NCBI RefSeq assembly: GCF_002443255.2 | Contig: NW_019211458.1 | Location: 31,333,319 to 31,397,318, forward strand | Reading direction: 5' to 3' | DNA length: 64,000 bases | DNA from: Varroa destructor | Taxonomy: Eukaryota; Arthropoda; Arachnida; Mesostigmata; Varroidae | Part shown: piece by piece, positions 34,272-49,700 of the stretch | How positions within the stretch are numbered: position 1 is the first letter of the stretch | How the letters are laid out: the number at the start of each line of letters is the position of its first letter | The notes under the pieces: model-generated | What the model saw: the letters and a program-made list of their open reading frames with translations, nothing else | Database searches by the model: none | What the model was told of the DNA's origin: nothing | Made by a program: the position numbers and the translations under genes

Positions 34272-37200
34272 GGAGGTTGAGCTGTCAGATCAGTCTAGTT
34301 GGCAGACTTACAGCAGCGTCAGCGAAGTCAATTTGATAAAAATGGTAATTTAACCCCCCGCCAACTACCTATCTCTTATCACTGTGCTATTACCGCCCGT
34401 TGCTGATAACGCTGTAGCCGTCGTCGGTCGAGTTGGCTGTGCGAATACTTATGGCTGCTCTATGGTGTGATTGATTGTCACGTATATCATCGTCCGATAA
34501 AACCAATAATATACTACAGAAGTGGGAAAACCACCTAAGTCAAAAAGCACACATATTTTACTTGAAAAGCAAAGAAAGAAAAAAAAAACAGACATCTATC
34601 ATATGATAAAATCATCCCAAACGTTGACGATATAGTAACAGCGATCTCCCATAATCAATAAAACAACTAAATTGAATAAAGATCGACAAATCGCACGAAT
34701 TATAAAGTACGATAAGGGGCAGCGACCTAGCTAGCTCGTGAGCCTGAGATAATTAACTGCCACTAATAGGTGTAGCGGTGTGCAGTTGAACCACAGTAGG
34801 TTGAATTATGTTATTACGACAACAGTAACCTGTAAATAATTATCATTTGAACACTCGATGTGCGTGTGTACTTGCGTTCGTCTGGAGCAATTTCAGCGAG
34901 CTATACTAAAAACAATATCAAAAAAAGGCGTATTTTCAGAAGCTGAATTGTAGGGCGCGTATTACTTCAGGAACATCGTTCACTCCTTAGCACAACTTCT
35001 CCCATCTCTCTACCAAAAGAACACCGACTGCACATGCTAATCTCGTTCTCTGCTATCCTGTACTAATCCCAGCATCGCTTGTAGCGGGCATCTGGCAGGT
35101 ACATCAGTTCTGTAGTAACGCACATCGATCCTGAGCTATCTAAGCTAAATTATAGTTGAGCCTTTATTGATCATGTATATTTTCAATAGACTTACTCTGT
35201 GCCAAGCTGTTGTGTTCAACCTACGAAATGTTTGTTTCAGTTTTTCATAGCGATCTATTGTTGTTTCACTGTTAATTATTTCATTTACGGGACCTGAGAG
35301 ACTAGTTGATCCAGTAAATCGTTTCTGAGACAGATCGTAACGGATCCTCAACCAGCGCGCATGATGTGGATAGCATCCATTTGCAGGCTTTATTATTTAC
35401 GTTCCCTTGATCGGAGAGCCCCTTTTGATCGGATTGATTAGTTAGTACGTTCAATGGACGCACGCAGGGCATGCTAAAATGAAGCACACAGCAACAACTT
35501 CTAGAAAAAAAAATACCTCGTTTAGAAAAACGAGCTTGTACTGTTCGTCGATAATACTAATAAGGTCCACTCGTAGTATTCTGTTGTGTTTCGCATGTAA
35601 CGTCTAGGCCTCCATATTGAAAATGAATACGGGAAAGCTGCAAACTCAGCAGACGACCACAGTAACGACGATGGCGTCGTCCTAGCTGTCACCAACACAA
35701 CTCCGTTACAGCAGCTACTACAAGAACATAGACTTTCAGCTAGGCGAAGGTCAATATCAACAAATACTACAAAAATAGTAAAGAACAGATAATCTTCCTA
35801 CTGAGTGAAAATATTTCTGATCTGTGCAACAACACTTCCTCCTCCCTCTAAACATCGCTGGTCGCGTGCTTGAGAATTGCTCCACCTAGCGCCCCCTGCC
35901 CGGCTGTTTCAGGCCTGTTTGTGGTCACACTTCCCTGTGGCCACGCTGTTTCGTCAGTTGTATTCTCAAGGTTCGTCGTAGTTGTCGGTATCTATTCTGA
36001 CATCTAGTCATCCCCCCTTCCGTCAGACTACTAATCCACATTCGCCGAGCGCCGTCTACTTGAGTGCTTGCGCCTACCGGACCAGCCAATGATGCATGAT
36101 GGCGAAATCGTAAATAATAGCTCGACGTGCATGATGAATGCGGTACACCTGCTTTCCTTCCAAAATGTATGTACAGTATGCTGGACATTGTTTGTTTTAT
36201 GTGTATTTTGTCTGTTGTGCCAGGAAAACTGTTTTCATTTTAATTCGAAAACCTACCGGGCTCTATTTGCAAGCTTTCGAGTATGCTGTATTCAAGCAAC
36301 GGCATACGATTTCAGCGATTCAATGAGTTTGACTTCCGTAGATTTTTGCCGTCTCCATATATTTGATTGATGCTTGAAATGAATGATTGCTTGATGAATA
36401 AAAAATGCTGCAAGTTTAACTAGGATAAATAATAATACCAAGAGCTCTACCAGGGTGTTACCTGGTGGAACGAATACAAGTATCTGCTAAGTTCTATCAC
36501 CTGTGACAACTTAAAATAGGAGACATTTCTGGCTAGCCCGTACAATAACTGGCAGTGCGCTCTACCAGCTTCTAGTTGCGGAGAGATCGTTTGGTGACAC
36601 TCGATACGCTCACGCCGTCAAATGTCAATTTTTTGTAGAACAAATTGTACTTCTGTTCGTCTATCATCCATGATTGAGACAGAAAAAAAATCAAAATTTC
36701 CTCCCACGATGACCACATACTACTGATAGCGTTAACGGAGACTTGTAACTGCCAGGTCAGAATATTGCAAGAAGTTGCTTTGTGATGTAAAATGTTCGAG
36801 CCGTTCATGACCAAAGTAGAATGTCTTAAGCAACGAAGTAATTCTATATCTTATGTCAAGGTAACACTCCTCCACAGCTTCTTATGTCCACGCTGAGAGG
36901 TAAACGGAACAACGCCACCATACTAGGACAGCATACTAGGTAACTCGTAGAGGCTAGAAAATCCTACCAGCTGCTGACTGGTGATCCTTGCTAGCCCGCA
37001 CCGTCAAATAAATTTCCACAAATCGATATCTGCTATGCATGCGCTCACGCGTATCAAGCTAGATGCCGAGGCACTGCAAGTAAGTCACCAAACAGGACGG
37101 CCACACTCAGTATTTTTTGCACTCATGCCGTATGCATTCTATTATTATAGAACAAATGCATGGCAGATTGACGGGTAGCGCGACTCAAGTGTCTTGCGGG

Positions 37201-40200
37201 AGTAACGGTCGTATTCCCCCAACTTGATGAGAAGGTCGAGGGGGCTAAGCCAGCAGTCTCATCGCCGGGGGCAGTTAGGGCTGTCGGGTCCAGATGTGAC
37301 TCTCCGGCGAAAACCGCCACCAAAACTGGAGAACTTATTGGGTACAGTTAGACACAGTAGTTCTCTGCCAACAAGTTACTTCCAACAGGTTCAAACGAGA
37401 GGGATCTTAGGGGTGCCCCTTAGGACCGACTGGTGACTCTCTCCCACTTACATTCTATCGTTTTCTCTTTATCTCTGTCAGCCGTTCTCGCTTGCGGCTG
37501 GGTCGGCGTAAATAGTACTGCCGCCATGGCTCACACTAGCCACAGACACAAATCGTAGCGGCTCACGAACACCTTCTTGGGCTTGGTTCGCTACTGATGA
37601 AAATAGCCAAAAGTGTCGACGAGGCGGAGAGATCTGTTCGCTCGCGGTTAGTTGGAACGGGTCCATCACTAAACCTTGCCGGCCGTGAAGCTAGTATGAA
37701 TTAGACTGCTGCTCGCCTGCCGGACGAAGTTTAGCTGCGCATCTCTGAGCTCAAGGTCTGCTCTTCGGACCAACACACAATGCCAACAACAGCTAAAAGA
37801 ACAAGTCGACCTAGAACAAGGACACACTTGTATATAAGATTTAGTAGGAAAGAGAAGGGAGCAGAAGACTCCAGTGGCTCCGCCTCGCTTACCCTGGTTT
37901 AGTTTCGTCTTGGTGAAGACTCGTTTGCTAGGAGGGTTCTGGATCGGCTGCCGCCGTCAGCGATCATCTACTATTAGGAAGATCACCACCATCGTTACCG
38001 GTCGGCGCAGCTATTATGATGCTGCTCGGATCCAGCGGTAGCAAATACAGGAGGCGAAAAAAGAATAACGAAGTGCCCAGAAGCCCTGTGAACCTCGAAA
38101 TTGAAGAAGTTGAGTAGTCGCACGGCTCTTAGTTACCCCTACTTTTTTGCTTTCTTTGTTCTTTCGCACTCACCAGCGAGAAACGAACTGCTGCGGATAA
38201 TAAGAACGTTTCACTGAAGGGTCACCCCTCCTAACCAGAGTCAATGAAAGATGTTACGAAGTTAGACAGGCGTACTGGGGACCGAACCCAATACAAGGGG
38301 TTGGCGGTTCACTGAGACTGCTACGGCTGCCGGCGGCATATCAACTATCCGAACTGAACTGCTGGGCCGTCAAGTGTGGAGAAGGCCTGCGTCGGGCCTA
38401 TATATGCTATATGCAGTGACTGGTCCGCGAGGCCGTCGCAATCACCAGGATTGTTGGTCGTCATCTCCTCCTGCTCTTTACCGACCCATCGTGCATGTTC
38501 GACCCAATAGGTAGCTGCGCAGAAGACAAAGCGACCTTTGGTGTTAATAGGTTAATGACCAGATACAGTTATACGAGTACCCCTTAGGCACCTATAAGGA
38601 CGACAGACCTTCTAACTTAAACAAATATACATGGGCACTCCAAGTTACTCAACGGTGTGATCGCTGTAGCAGGACAGATTTTGCAATCGAAGACGAGAGA
38701 TAATTCGATTAGTGTTTACGATTAGAGACGTTATAGCAGTAGCGAGCATGTCAGCTACTTTAATAGCTTGAGTTCGAAATAGCCTGGGTCGCAGACGTTC
38801 GCACGTCGTAACAACGCGCGTATCATTGGCCGTAGACTAATTTGATCCGTTGATCTAATAGAACGCACCCTGTTATGCGAATGAGTTAGTTCTCATTACA
38901 ATTTGGGCTTTGCAATAAATAGAAATCAATAACCTGTGTCTTACTGCTGGTAATAAAACGATATTCTAGCAACCATGCTTGCTCTGATGTTTAAAGACTT
39001 TACCTTAATAAGAATACCAGACTAGCGATCCCCAAAGCAAATATCTCATTATCACAAGCCAAATACGAATATTATTCGATTGCCTATTCTATATATGTGT
39101 ATTGCTTTTCAGTGGCAAATCGATCAGTTATAGAAGTTCGACATTATAGCATAAGATATGTAACCAACTTGTGAATGTCTAATTATAATGATCAAGCGCC
39201 TTATCTTCATTGTCCTAAATCAAAGACGAACAAACGTATTCGCGTTCCATCAGATCCGGAGACAAAGGCCCGATCACATAAATTGCCCTGTAGGCGGATG
39301 GCTATGGTCTGGACCGTTATCTAGCCAGACAAAAGCAGATAATACCCGTTCATGCTGTGGAACGTAAACGATAATATTTTCGTCACAATCTCACAACACA
39401 ACAACGGCGTTTGGAATTGACCCATTGTTGGTATTTTGACCGCTCCGAATAGTCGACACGTTGCTTCATTGCATCGCTTGTGCCATAAGCGTAATTAACA
39501 TGTGTTTGTTCGGTCGCCGCATCCCGTACAGCGTCTTAAAACTGAGACGAAGAACGTTGTCCAAACCAATGACTATTCAAATAGCTGTGAGCCACTCAGC
39601 AAACGTTTATAGTACAGTAGAAATAATGTCGACTTGTGAGCACTAAAGCAACAGCATCACGGGGTAGCGTTGTTGCTTGTTTCTCTAGAAGAACTATTCC
39701 AAAGACTAGAATCACCAGCTACAATGATGGAAAACGCCATCCATGTCAGCTACGGATTCTGTGTAGGCAACTACGACGCTCCGGTTTTACGTAAACACCA
39801 CAGCAAATTCAAATGCTGAAGTTTTCTTTTCATTTTTTTCGCAGATCGCTTTTTGTGATATCGTGCTGTGGTCATCGGCGTGTTCGGGGACCAGGCCTAC
39901 TCGTCAGCGAACGATGCTTAGAGTTATTTCTACGATTCTAAAGATCAACTGAGCCGCTGCGATATTGTACATCTTTTGTACGGGCCATTTTCCATTGAGT
40001 TTACCCTAATTTTTACTCTAGGGTAATACAATTCAGCCAAAATCCCTAATTGTATTGCGCAATCTTGTAGAGAAAGTGCTTACCTATTTATTATTAGATC
40101 TTATTAACCCCGTCCTGTTACGGTAGCCTCTGTTGTGGTCACTAAAATAGAGCTCGAATCTTTCTCTTTCGTTCTCTAATAATGTCCACCCCTGTAATAT

Positions 40201-41351
40201 TATTATTATTAGGGCCGTTCCTTAAACCTCGTTTACACCTTTTCCCAGCATATATGTTGTCTTCATGCTTTATTATGATCACATAATCCTTTCTTTCATT
40301 ATTTTCGAGATGCAATCATTTCGCCTGATCTTCGACGTGCACTAGTGGCTAGTAAATTGTTTGTCATTCGTTGGTATGGATATAATTAAGGAAAATAATG
40401 ATCACTTTGTGATGGGATATTTTATTAATAGAGGTTTGTCGATAGACCAATCATTGGGTTATTTTGTCGCTTCTCTAACGCAGATGACGCAGGGTAAGCC
40501 CCTCTTACCGTTTCGCTATACTGAATCTTCCGGTTTTTGAGACGTGGGGCCACAAAGGCAAACATACGTCCTCACGTATCGCGATTTATTCCTCTACTGT
40601 GAAATTGCATTCGCGCTCGTTACATAGATGTAAAAATCTGATCGCTAAGCCACAAGGCGATGCGCGGTATCGTATGAAAGCGAACCACTGCTATTACCAG
40701 AACACAACATGGCGTAAGCGGCGGTGCCTAAAATGTGTTGTTGATCCTGGTCCCAATGGGCAGATTGGCTTTTTTTAAAAAAAAAGAAGATGCTAAATAG
40801 TGAAAATGTGCAAAAGCGAACGAAAGGTAAATGCTACATCTGTATTACAACTTTGATTGAAACATTGTCTTTTTTATTTACTTAAATTATTTAGTTAGAT
40901 TATTTGAGGATAGATAAATATAAGTGCATTGCTGATCTGAATACTCTGAGAAACCCAGTAATTCCGTATGTCTTGGTTCTTTCTGTTCCATGGACTAGAC
41001 GAAAAAAGAATATGTTATATCTTATGTGGGCTTAGACGTTTACTTTTTTGGCAGATTATCCAAAAGCGGGCTAATATCTACACAACATGTACGTACATAC
41101 CTACGTAAGTGTTACAAAAAAAAAAATGATTTACCTCAAGAGCTCATAGCATGGATAGTAAAATAAAGCGTCAGGCTAGGGCTTACAATATGGCGACATT
41201 GTCGCTGTTCAACTTTTGTCGCTTAAATTTGTCTGAGCTTCATGCGGTGTCCTGCATACATTTGACGCGTCACGTACCGCTCTTGTTTGTGTGTAACACA
41301 TTTGCCATTGAGTCTGCATCAATAACAACGTATGAGATAACGTCATGAATT

Positions 41352-41356
<5 letters not shown>

Positions 41357-41387
<31 letters not shown>
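41357..41387. repeat. (TA)n microsatellite
   Basis: About 15 uninterrupted TA units. Confidence 0.95.
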
Positions 41388-41389
<2 letters not shown>

Positions 41390-41670
41390 TTATATATGGG
41401 ACTAAAATTGTTAACCTTTTCTTGTCCAAACTCACTGTCAAACCTTCATGGCTACACAGCCACTGGCAGACCGCCATTACCGTAATGCCTTGTTACTTTG
41501 TCACGTACTAGTCTTAGACAAAAATAACACATTAACCATATCTGCCAGTATGTTGCCGGCAACACCAATAGTCATGCCCAATTTTGACACGTTTTATTGT
41601 TAGTTAAAACGCAAACAACTTAAGCAACAATTGCTTTTCCATTTATACTAGCTAGTCGCTGTCTAAGGTC

Positions 41671-41695
41671 TATATATATATATATATATATATAT
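41671..41695. repeat. (TA)n microsatellite
   Basis: About 12 TA units, 280 nt from the previous one. Confidence 0.95.
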
Positions 41696-42650
41696 GTCCG
41701 TGCTAACGGATGTGTGATGGTTCTCCTTTAAAATTACGTTTTGTTTCCTATTTTTATTTTTTAACATCATAATCCTTCTGCGACTTTTCTTTTTTCTCTC
41801 TTTACATGACTGTTCGTCCGGGTGTTTCGAACAAGGTTGACCACATGCTCTTCTCCATTTTGCAGGCCCGGTTAATTCTCACAGGTTTTCACAAGGATGT
41901 GCCTATTCTGTACACTATCGAGTTAAATCCGTTTACATACTGACAAATGATCTATGAGATGTGACAAAATCAGCTCAACAACGGCGTTCCGACACGAAAC
42001 AGCACGACATGCATGTGATATTAATTTACAGGACGTTCTAATAAAAATCTATCCTAATCTATAATTGCATATGCCTGAACAGCAAAGTTGTCGAACTGTT
42101 CCCAATCGTGCATGAAAAGCTCGTGTAGCAAACGAATTCTCCTTAGAAATGGCAATCCAACACAATCCGAATACCTGTTTAAGTACGTGTCGGTTCGATA
42201 ACGTAGATGCCCTTTGTCACCGACATCTTTTGTTTTTTCTCGGTTAGATTGACTAGAACGAAGAAAGCGTAGGTCGAGCTGGTCTGTGTAGCGCAACTGT
42301 AGACGATAATAAAGTACACAAAAAAGGAATGAAAAAAGATCAACTGTTAAACAGGGGCGACAAACAAGATGACATGTCTAGCAATACACAGGACTGGGTC
42401 GAGATTACGATATAACAACTATTTTTATCACAAATATGTTTTATTAAGGTTTATAATACAGTGATTTCGTGTATCACTCTATATAGCTAGCGAGCTATAA
42501 GCTAGGGCTATAGGGTACGGAGAAAAGCTTTGGTTAACCTAACCAGCAAGATGGCACGCTTGCTGCAGCTCAATGCTGCTGTTATCCCTCTTCTCGAACG
42601 CCTTTTGGCCAACCCCACCAACTAAAAAGTTTAGCGCACCCCCTAATCGC

Positions 42651-45600
42651 TCAACGGCGCTGTAGAGCATCGATGAATATCGCAGCTATGAAATAAAACC
42701 TGTTAGCTGCCTAAAGCCGAGAGCGAGATAGGCGTCGGTGTCGGCCGCAGCAAAACCATGAGCATCGAAAAACCCCGCCAGCGCCGAAAACCACAACTAC
42801 CCGGTCGCCAGCGCCGCGGATCTCCTTCACGGCAGCTCAGGAAGACAAGCTCATGAAAGCACGGTACGTAAACATACGTTTGAGGTGACTCCTTCTTCAA
42901 CGTTTTCTTCGTCATCAGCGACTTTTGCTGCGGTCGGATTGAGCAGAAAGGGCGAACATGCGATAAGCAACGTTTGAACGGAAGCCGATGAGGGAATCGA
43001 AGACGGTTTTACTCCAACGTTTCATCGCATGACATGTTCAAACAGTAGACGCTCGTGGTGGTGATAACTGGGATGGCAGAGCGGCCTGTTACGAGTACGC
43101 AGATACGGCTGGACCCACCGCGCTAGCAGAGGTTGCTACGGCCGTAGGCGAAAACGAAGAAAATTAGCAACAAAATATCTTCAGTGGCAGCAGCAAAGCA
43201 CGAGACGAGCCCAGATTTAGGCCCAGGCTTGGGAAAGCCGTTGATTCGCTACGATTGTCCGTGCGAGTGCTGCTACTTGTCCCTCGAAGTCACAACCACG
43301 TAACAATTGTCGTTGCATTGGGAATTGGCCGGTGTGGATATAGGACACATTATACACGGGCGTGAACGCTACGCACACGCCTTCGCTACCGAAAGCCATA
43401 ATTGAGGTCGTTTCAATTATTTTAACTATTGCATTCTTTTATTACAACTATCGGAGGGTGTCAACGGCCAAAGGCGATTTGCTTGAACAAGGCCAACGTG
43501 TAGTTACGACGCTAACGTTAATATACCAATATGAACTTTTACAAACGTTGACAGAAATGACACCTAAAGTTCTATTTGAATATACAGTAATGATAGGGAT
43601 ACATTTCCCTTCTTGATAAAATCAATTATTTATTGTGATTCGCATCATAAGTATCATATGTAGATGCAAATAATCAGTATCAAAAGTTAGCTGAGCTATA
43701 CGTGCCGTGCAGACAATTAACGCGGTATGTAGCGTGGATTCCTATCTGGCAACAAACATTTCATGGGCAAATCGACCGTGGTCCTGTATGTTATACCGTG
43801 TGTATGTATGTGTGTGTGCGCATACAGAGTGACTCTATTAAGGTAGTAGTCCTACTCTCTCCTCGTGATTGAGATGACTGTGGAGGAAACATTCGTTAAA
43901 ACGTCAGTGGAAGCCTACCATACTCTATACTGCTAAAGTGCCAAATACTTCACAACATAATGTCACCATATTCAAGTTAGTCGCGTCTATCTCAAGTTCA
44001 ACCGTTACCGTATCAAACAACAGCCGACAATAACAATCGTCCTCGTCATCATGTTTGTCTTCATTTTTTTTCGCTTCGAAAAATTACCTTTCTATGATTC
44101 TGCTTTTCTTGGATATTCATCATTGAGACTTTGAAGCAGCCACAGCAACGGCCAAAGCAGGAAAGAGCTGACGCGTCCATCCAAATATTTTCTGGAGAAC
44201 GAAGACCGAAAATCTGTTGCACATGGTGACAGCTTGACATTGCCAAACAGACCGCTTTGTTGACCTTGTAACGTACATATGTGCGTCGTATATGTTAAGT
44301 CGTATATTTCAAAATGATCTTTCATTGTATGATGAGATGACCAGTGGCGTCATAGCTCTTGTTTAGAGCTTGCACGTCTACGTTCCGTTGACTGGTCCTT
44401 GTCGATATTTCTGCTGAAGGACCAGCCATTTGTTGTCACCTTTACCTGATATATATATTAATCTCCTGAGATAGCCGAAGTCACATAGCCCTTTCTACCG
44501 GTACATATACAGACCTAGATCCACCTGTACACGTAGATACACACGTATACAGATGCATGTACAGATCTTCGGAGTGTTTGTGATCGTTGCCCGAACTCGT
44601 GTTCGACCCTTTGATCTCCCTTAATCGTCGTGTCTTAGCGTCGCCTGCCCGGCGGCAAATTGTTCTGAGAGCAAGGATAGGCATGAGATTGACCGGCGTC
44701 TTATCCCTTTTGCGCCAACTGATTGACCTAACTTCCCTCGGCTCGCTTCCCAACGTTCAGTGCTTGATACGGCTTAGGTATTATCGCTGCTATTGAGACT
44801 AACGTTGTGGAAAAATTGCCAACGTCAGTCGCAGCAGCAGCATCAGCACCAGCACAGCATCGCGCTCTTCATGCGGGTCCTCCTGTTGGTCTTGACTTCT
44901 CATGATTTGGACTTTGGGGCCGCTGAAGCCACAATTCTACAATCCGTCTTCTATTCTTTGCCGGCTATTCCTTCGGTTTAGCCGATCTGTGCTTTGCGCA
45001 TCGGTCTCTTGTTGCGGATTGCCCTTTCTCTTTCCTTCGCAGCTACTGAATTCGGGGCCTCTTTGTCCACCAGCCACCGGCATCGTCTTTCACTTCTGCT
45101 GACACCCACTAGCGAAAAACACAAGCGCGAGCTGCAGCCGCTGCTATCCAACATCGGCGGCAATAGCAGAAACGGCAAGCAGTGGTGAGCAGACCGACCA
45201 GATCACGCCGTGTCGGCCCAAATCAGCGCACCACTGGCATACTGTCGCTTCGGCCGGAGCGCCGGAGAGCTCGGAGAACAGCCGTGGTCCTCACAAGACG
45301 AGACATTCAAGGAAAAACAAAAGCAGAAGACAGAGCAGTCAGAGGGAGCAAGAGTATGACAGACCGACGAACGGTAAAAGTTGAATTGCGGATCCTTACA
45401 GAACCTAGCATTGCTAGCTGGTTCGCTCTGCTGACGCCGAAAAAACAGAATGCCGGCAACCACCCCGCGAAAAAAAACGAACGAAAGATACGCTGAGAAA
45501 CAGCTGACAGCGATCCTGAAGAGCATCGAACATTCTCGATCAGCGAGAAAGATCCCTGTTGCCCTCTGCGCGATAGCTTCAGATCTGACGCCATGGGCGA

Positions 45601-48600
45601 AAAGATGACCCGGAGGTTAAACGGTCTCGGTGGCTGTGGTTTCCGTCGACGTTGTTGTGAGTAGGGGATGTGCTTGGAAACGCTCAGACTGTCGTCATCA
45701 TGCGCTTTTTTTAAGCTGCACTATCAGGGCTAATCATGGGTCGATTTTTGAGTACGTGCAGTGTGCTGTATCAGATACCGAACGGATATGTTCGGTATAT
45801 TATGGCCGAATAGAAATGAAGAACTACTAGCATGCCAGGTGATCTTCGCCCATTAGCAATTAGCTTGACTAGCAAATACGAGCAACTGACAAAAATGTTG
45901 CTGATGGTAAAAGCGCCTGGAATGAAGCGTTTGAAGATAATTAGTGCAAGCCTTTTATTACAATACATTTTACATTTTCGTATACATCCACAGCATATAA
46001 TGCATACGCACATGATGCATCGCAGATTATTTCGGTAACTATAATGGTGTGCCCTTAAATCGAATATAGCCCAAATAGCCATACGGATCGTGAAACTACC
46101 GTGCTTTTAAAATTGTTTCGATATATTTGCGAGAAATTATGATTTTCAGACAGTGCAGGGTTCGCCTTCTTTCGGTGATTGCCATCTTTGACGGAGCAAA
46201 TCGCGAGCCGATCCAAATGCAAACAATTTCGGTCCAACACCACCTATATGTTGCTTGTTTTTGTTCTCCTTACCCAGTACTTCTGACAGCCTGTAAGCTT
46301 GATAGTAGGATCTATAGGGGGAGAACTAAAGTATCGAGGCTTAAACATACTATCATAATATGGCGATGAATAACACCAACCCCAACAAAGGCCGAAAAAA
46401 AAAAATAATTTTTACCTGATCGTTCTCCAAAAAACCACACTATGGGAGAGAAATGTGGACACGCAGCCTCAGTGTGCATACTTCAGTTCTTGACTGTAGA
46501 AGGGCTATATACATAGCCGTCCATAGTTAGAACAAGGATCGAAGGGCCGCCAAAGTGTGTCCGTAAGTCGCGTCATCTGTCAGTCACCACATGAGGAAGT
46601 CGGCAAAAAGCCACGGCAGATCCGAACGCGCTCCAAACAGACAAACGAAAACGCACTGCATCTCGCTTTGAGCTTCGATCGGCATAGGTTAGATCAGTTG
46701 TAGATAGCTTGTCGTAAGCACACGTTTCTTCGTCCGCATCCGAACAAGGCTGCTGTTGCCAAGTCCATGTACGTAGAGCACAAAGACAAAACAGAGAAAA
46801 AGAAGATCCAGCATATTCGAAGGCATAAAGGAGACCCTCAGCTGAGGCCTTAGCTTTGGTAATATCATCAACAGGACCACAGTATTGGCACTGACTATGT
46901 TCTTATAAGCCATATCCCTACAGGGGAGATGGAAGCGGATCGCGACTGCAGACAGGGTGCCCCTCTTCTTTACAGTAGATAAAGAAACAGAAATCCTTTA
47001 GAATCTTTGCTTCGCTGTGTAAGCCGCGCTCAATTGCGACTGATAGGCGTTCGAGGTAGAAAACAGCGAAAAATTAACAGAACGAACGAAAGTCGGCGAT
47101 CCTTGTTGAATTGATTGCACTTACACACAGTTGAATACAGCCAGTGATCATCAATACTAGATCCAGGATTATTTTATCCCGATAACGGACAAATCAATCA
47201 AATATAAATAATAATGATCAGCATATACATTTTGATACATTCTTAAGTTAAGTAGCATACAGACATTGTTCTTGAAGCGTCCAATTGGCTATGCGGAGGT
47301 TTCGCAGGGGCTTCGAAACCCCCTACATCAACAAACATCTTATATTTGAGTACGAACTTGTTGGATACAATTCTACTTCAATGGAACGAATAGTTTTGGC
47401 ATTTACGCATATATTCTCTCTTTAGCGGCTACTGCTTATTCATATATGACGTTTTCTGAATATAATTAGACAGACCATGTTGATAAAGCTAATAAAATTG
47501 TAGATTTAAGCTATGCAAGTTTTCTGTAGATCTTTACCACCAACAGCGCTAGCAAATCGGCTCTGTAGACCGACGCTGGGAAATCCAACGTTTAGAGCAC
47601 CCAATAATTATTATCATTTGACCCAAAACGTTGGTACTTATCATAACAGGCTGTAAGTTTGATTAAATGACGCACCTGTTCCTTTCACCTGCGCAACGAT
47701 GCAGCGCCATCGCATCTTGCGTAGATCCGTTCTATTCGTGTCCAATTTCGTCCTGTTCCGCCTAATCCGAATTCCTTTTTAAATGTCTAAACATTCAACG
47801 GTATCTGGTTGTCCTACATGTATTTCATATAAAAATTTACATGTCAAACGAGCACCGAAAATTTTATGTTCTTTATCTCAAAGTATCCACGGATAAGTTG
47901 AGCCTGGACATGCTTTATCGTGTCTGCCTGCACACGTTCACATGTACCTCTATATAATAAATGCCACAACTTCTATTTATTACTATTATCAGTCTTATTG
48001 GCATAAATGTATGTAAAGATTCCAACGTTCCACCATTATCTAGGGTAACTAACGCCCAAATGCAAGGAGCATGCAAGGAACGTAATATGACATACGGAGA
48101 CTGTGCCTTGCGTTGACTGTTTATCCCCGAATCAAACCCGCTCGTATACACAGGCAGCAAACGTGATCGAATCCTACATCAGCAATACGAACGAATGGTA
48201 CGAACAGCCTGTATACACGTAACCATAGCCTCGTCACCAAGCAAACAGCTGTGTCTGTCGATTTTCTTCCCTAAACGTTCAATGCCATCTACGGCGATGA
48301 TTGTGCGTTTCCTAGCCTGTAATATGCCGCTACCGCATCGTCTCGCCGTGTCTTCTGTTCAGCAAAAGCTATCCTCCGCCAGCATTTGATCCGATCGGTG
48401 TAGCTCCTTCGCTTCTGAAGTCGCTGTGGCTGTCGCTTCTGGTAGTGCAGTTCAGCTTCGTCAGAATAAGCCGAAGTTACCATTAGCTGACTTTCTGTCG
48501 GCCTCTTCGCTTGCTTCGTTTTTCGGCGTTACTTCGATCTCTTCTTCTTCTTCTGCCTTTTTACTCCTGCTGCTGCTGCTGGTGCTGGTGCTGCTGCTGC

Positions 48601-49700
48601 TGCTCTTACCTACGTTGTCGATTTTTCCGTCTTTTTTGTTCGATAGCTCTGGAATGCTGTGGCTATTTTTGCTTGTTGCTGCTGGTGTGGGTAGCGAATG
48701 CGGTCTATTTTGCTCATTGCCTCGGTAGCTAGTTCAGCTGTTGCTGTTACTGACCTTTGTTCTGCCTTTGGTCTATTCGCAGCGCAGCGGTCCCGGATCA
48801 TCAAATAATCGGCGTTCGGCATTCCTTGGAGTCCGCGTTCAACCGCATTGTCACAGCCAGCGTCAGCTACTGCGAGTTTGATTTTCGGCGAACGCTGAAC
48901 GCTATTCGACCAGCGGCAGCAGAAGAGATCATTTCGCGTTTTCTTCAACTTCTGCTCAGTGTGATGACCCGATCAGAGGGGGTAAAGTGACGGAACAGAG
49001 TGAACGGCTGAACCAGCCAGCAGCCTACCGAAAGTAGTACTCTGTCGTCAACCGCTCATCGACGGTAGCAGAAGCTCGAGCCGCTGACGAAGCGAGCCGC
49101 CCGTTCGAAGTGCGACTTTCTGACCGGTGGCTAACGGCCACTGAGGGAACGAACTCGCGTCGCTGGCTTGGCTCGTCGTCGATCCAGCCGACGCTGAAGC
49201 CATAGAAGCGGCTGTAGAATAAGGGACAGCGGTAGCGCAATACGCCATCAAAGTAACAACCAACCGGCTCGCCCATCTACGCCATAACACAGATGATACA
49301 GAGGCGAATGGACCGCTAGTAGGGCCCGAGCAGAAGCAATAGCCGACAATAGCAGCTAGTCAGAAGTCCGTGCAAGGACTAGCAGCAACGGCGGCGAAAA
49401 TTGGATTTTCGTATGGCTCGAACGGCAGCAATGGCGTCACCCGCTACGAAAGCGAGATACGGAGTGCTACAACGATGACATTGGCAAAAGGAAAATCTCC
49501 AGTTAAACGGCTGACATTTATTGTCGCGTGCCAGTGGAATAGTGGTCAGGTCAGTATCTAAAATAGAACATCTGTGACATAACATGAGATGAGGTGTTGA
49601 CGGATGACATTGGTAGTATAGGGCTGCAGAGAGGCCTTGGCTTCCGTGAGCAAAGGGGTAGATGCGTATCTAGGAACTTGTATGAAATTGTCTAAATATA
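42651..49700. other. GC-richer islets, no gene recognised
   Basis: Three islets (about 42.7-43.2, 44.6-45.6 and 48.2-49.5 kb) are rich in CG, CAG and TCG and carry overlapping open frames on both strands. Frame products are rich in Arg, Ser or Leu with no domain. They may be CpG-rich regulatory elements or untranslated exons. Confidence 0.4.
48537..48604. repeat. (CTT)n and imperfect (CTG)n triplet tract
   Basis: A CTT run followed by CTG units with GGTG interruptions. It makes the open frame 48426-48728 (+) read as a leucine run, which is a low-complexity artefact rather than evidence of a gene. Confidence 0.85.

Larger units (their letters stand above)
29701..42650. other. non-coding stretch, no gene recognised
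   Basis: Contains chance-length frames, the longest at 32144-32638 (-, 164 codons), none with a recognisable domain. Small repeats: a 12-bp tandem duplication at 34248-34271, inverted 8-mers GTCTCTGG/CCAGAGAC near 31114-31160, and TA microsatellites near 41.4 and 41.7 kb. Confidence 0.45.

Noticed and set aside
48426..48728. Leucine-rich open frame, possible membrane protein
   Set aside because: The hydrophobic run comes from a CTG/CTT triplet repeat; no domain or splice context.
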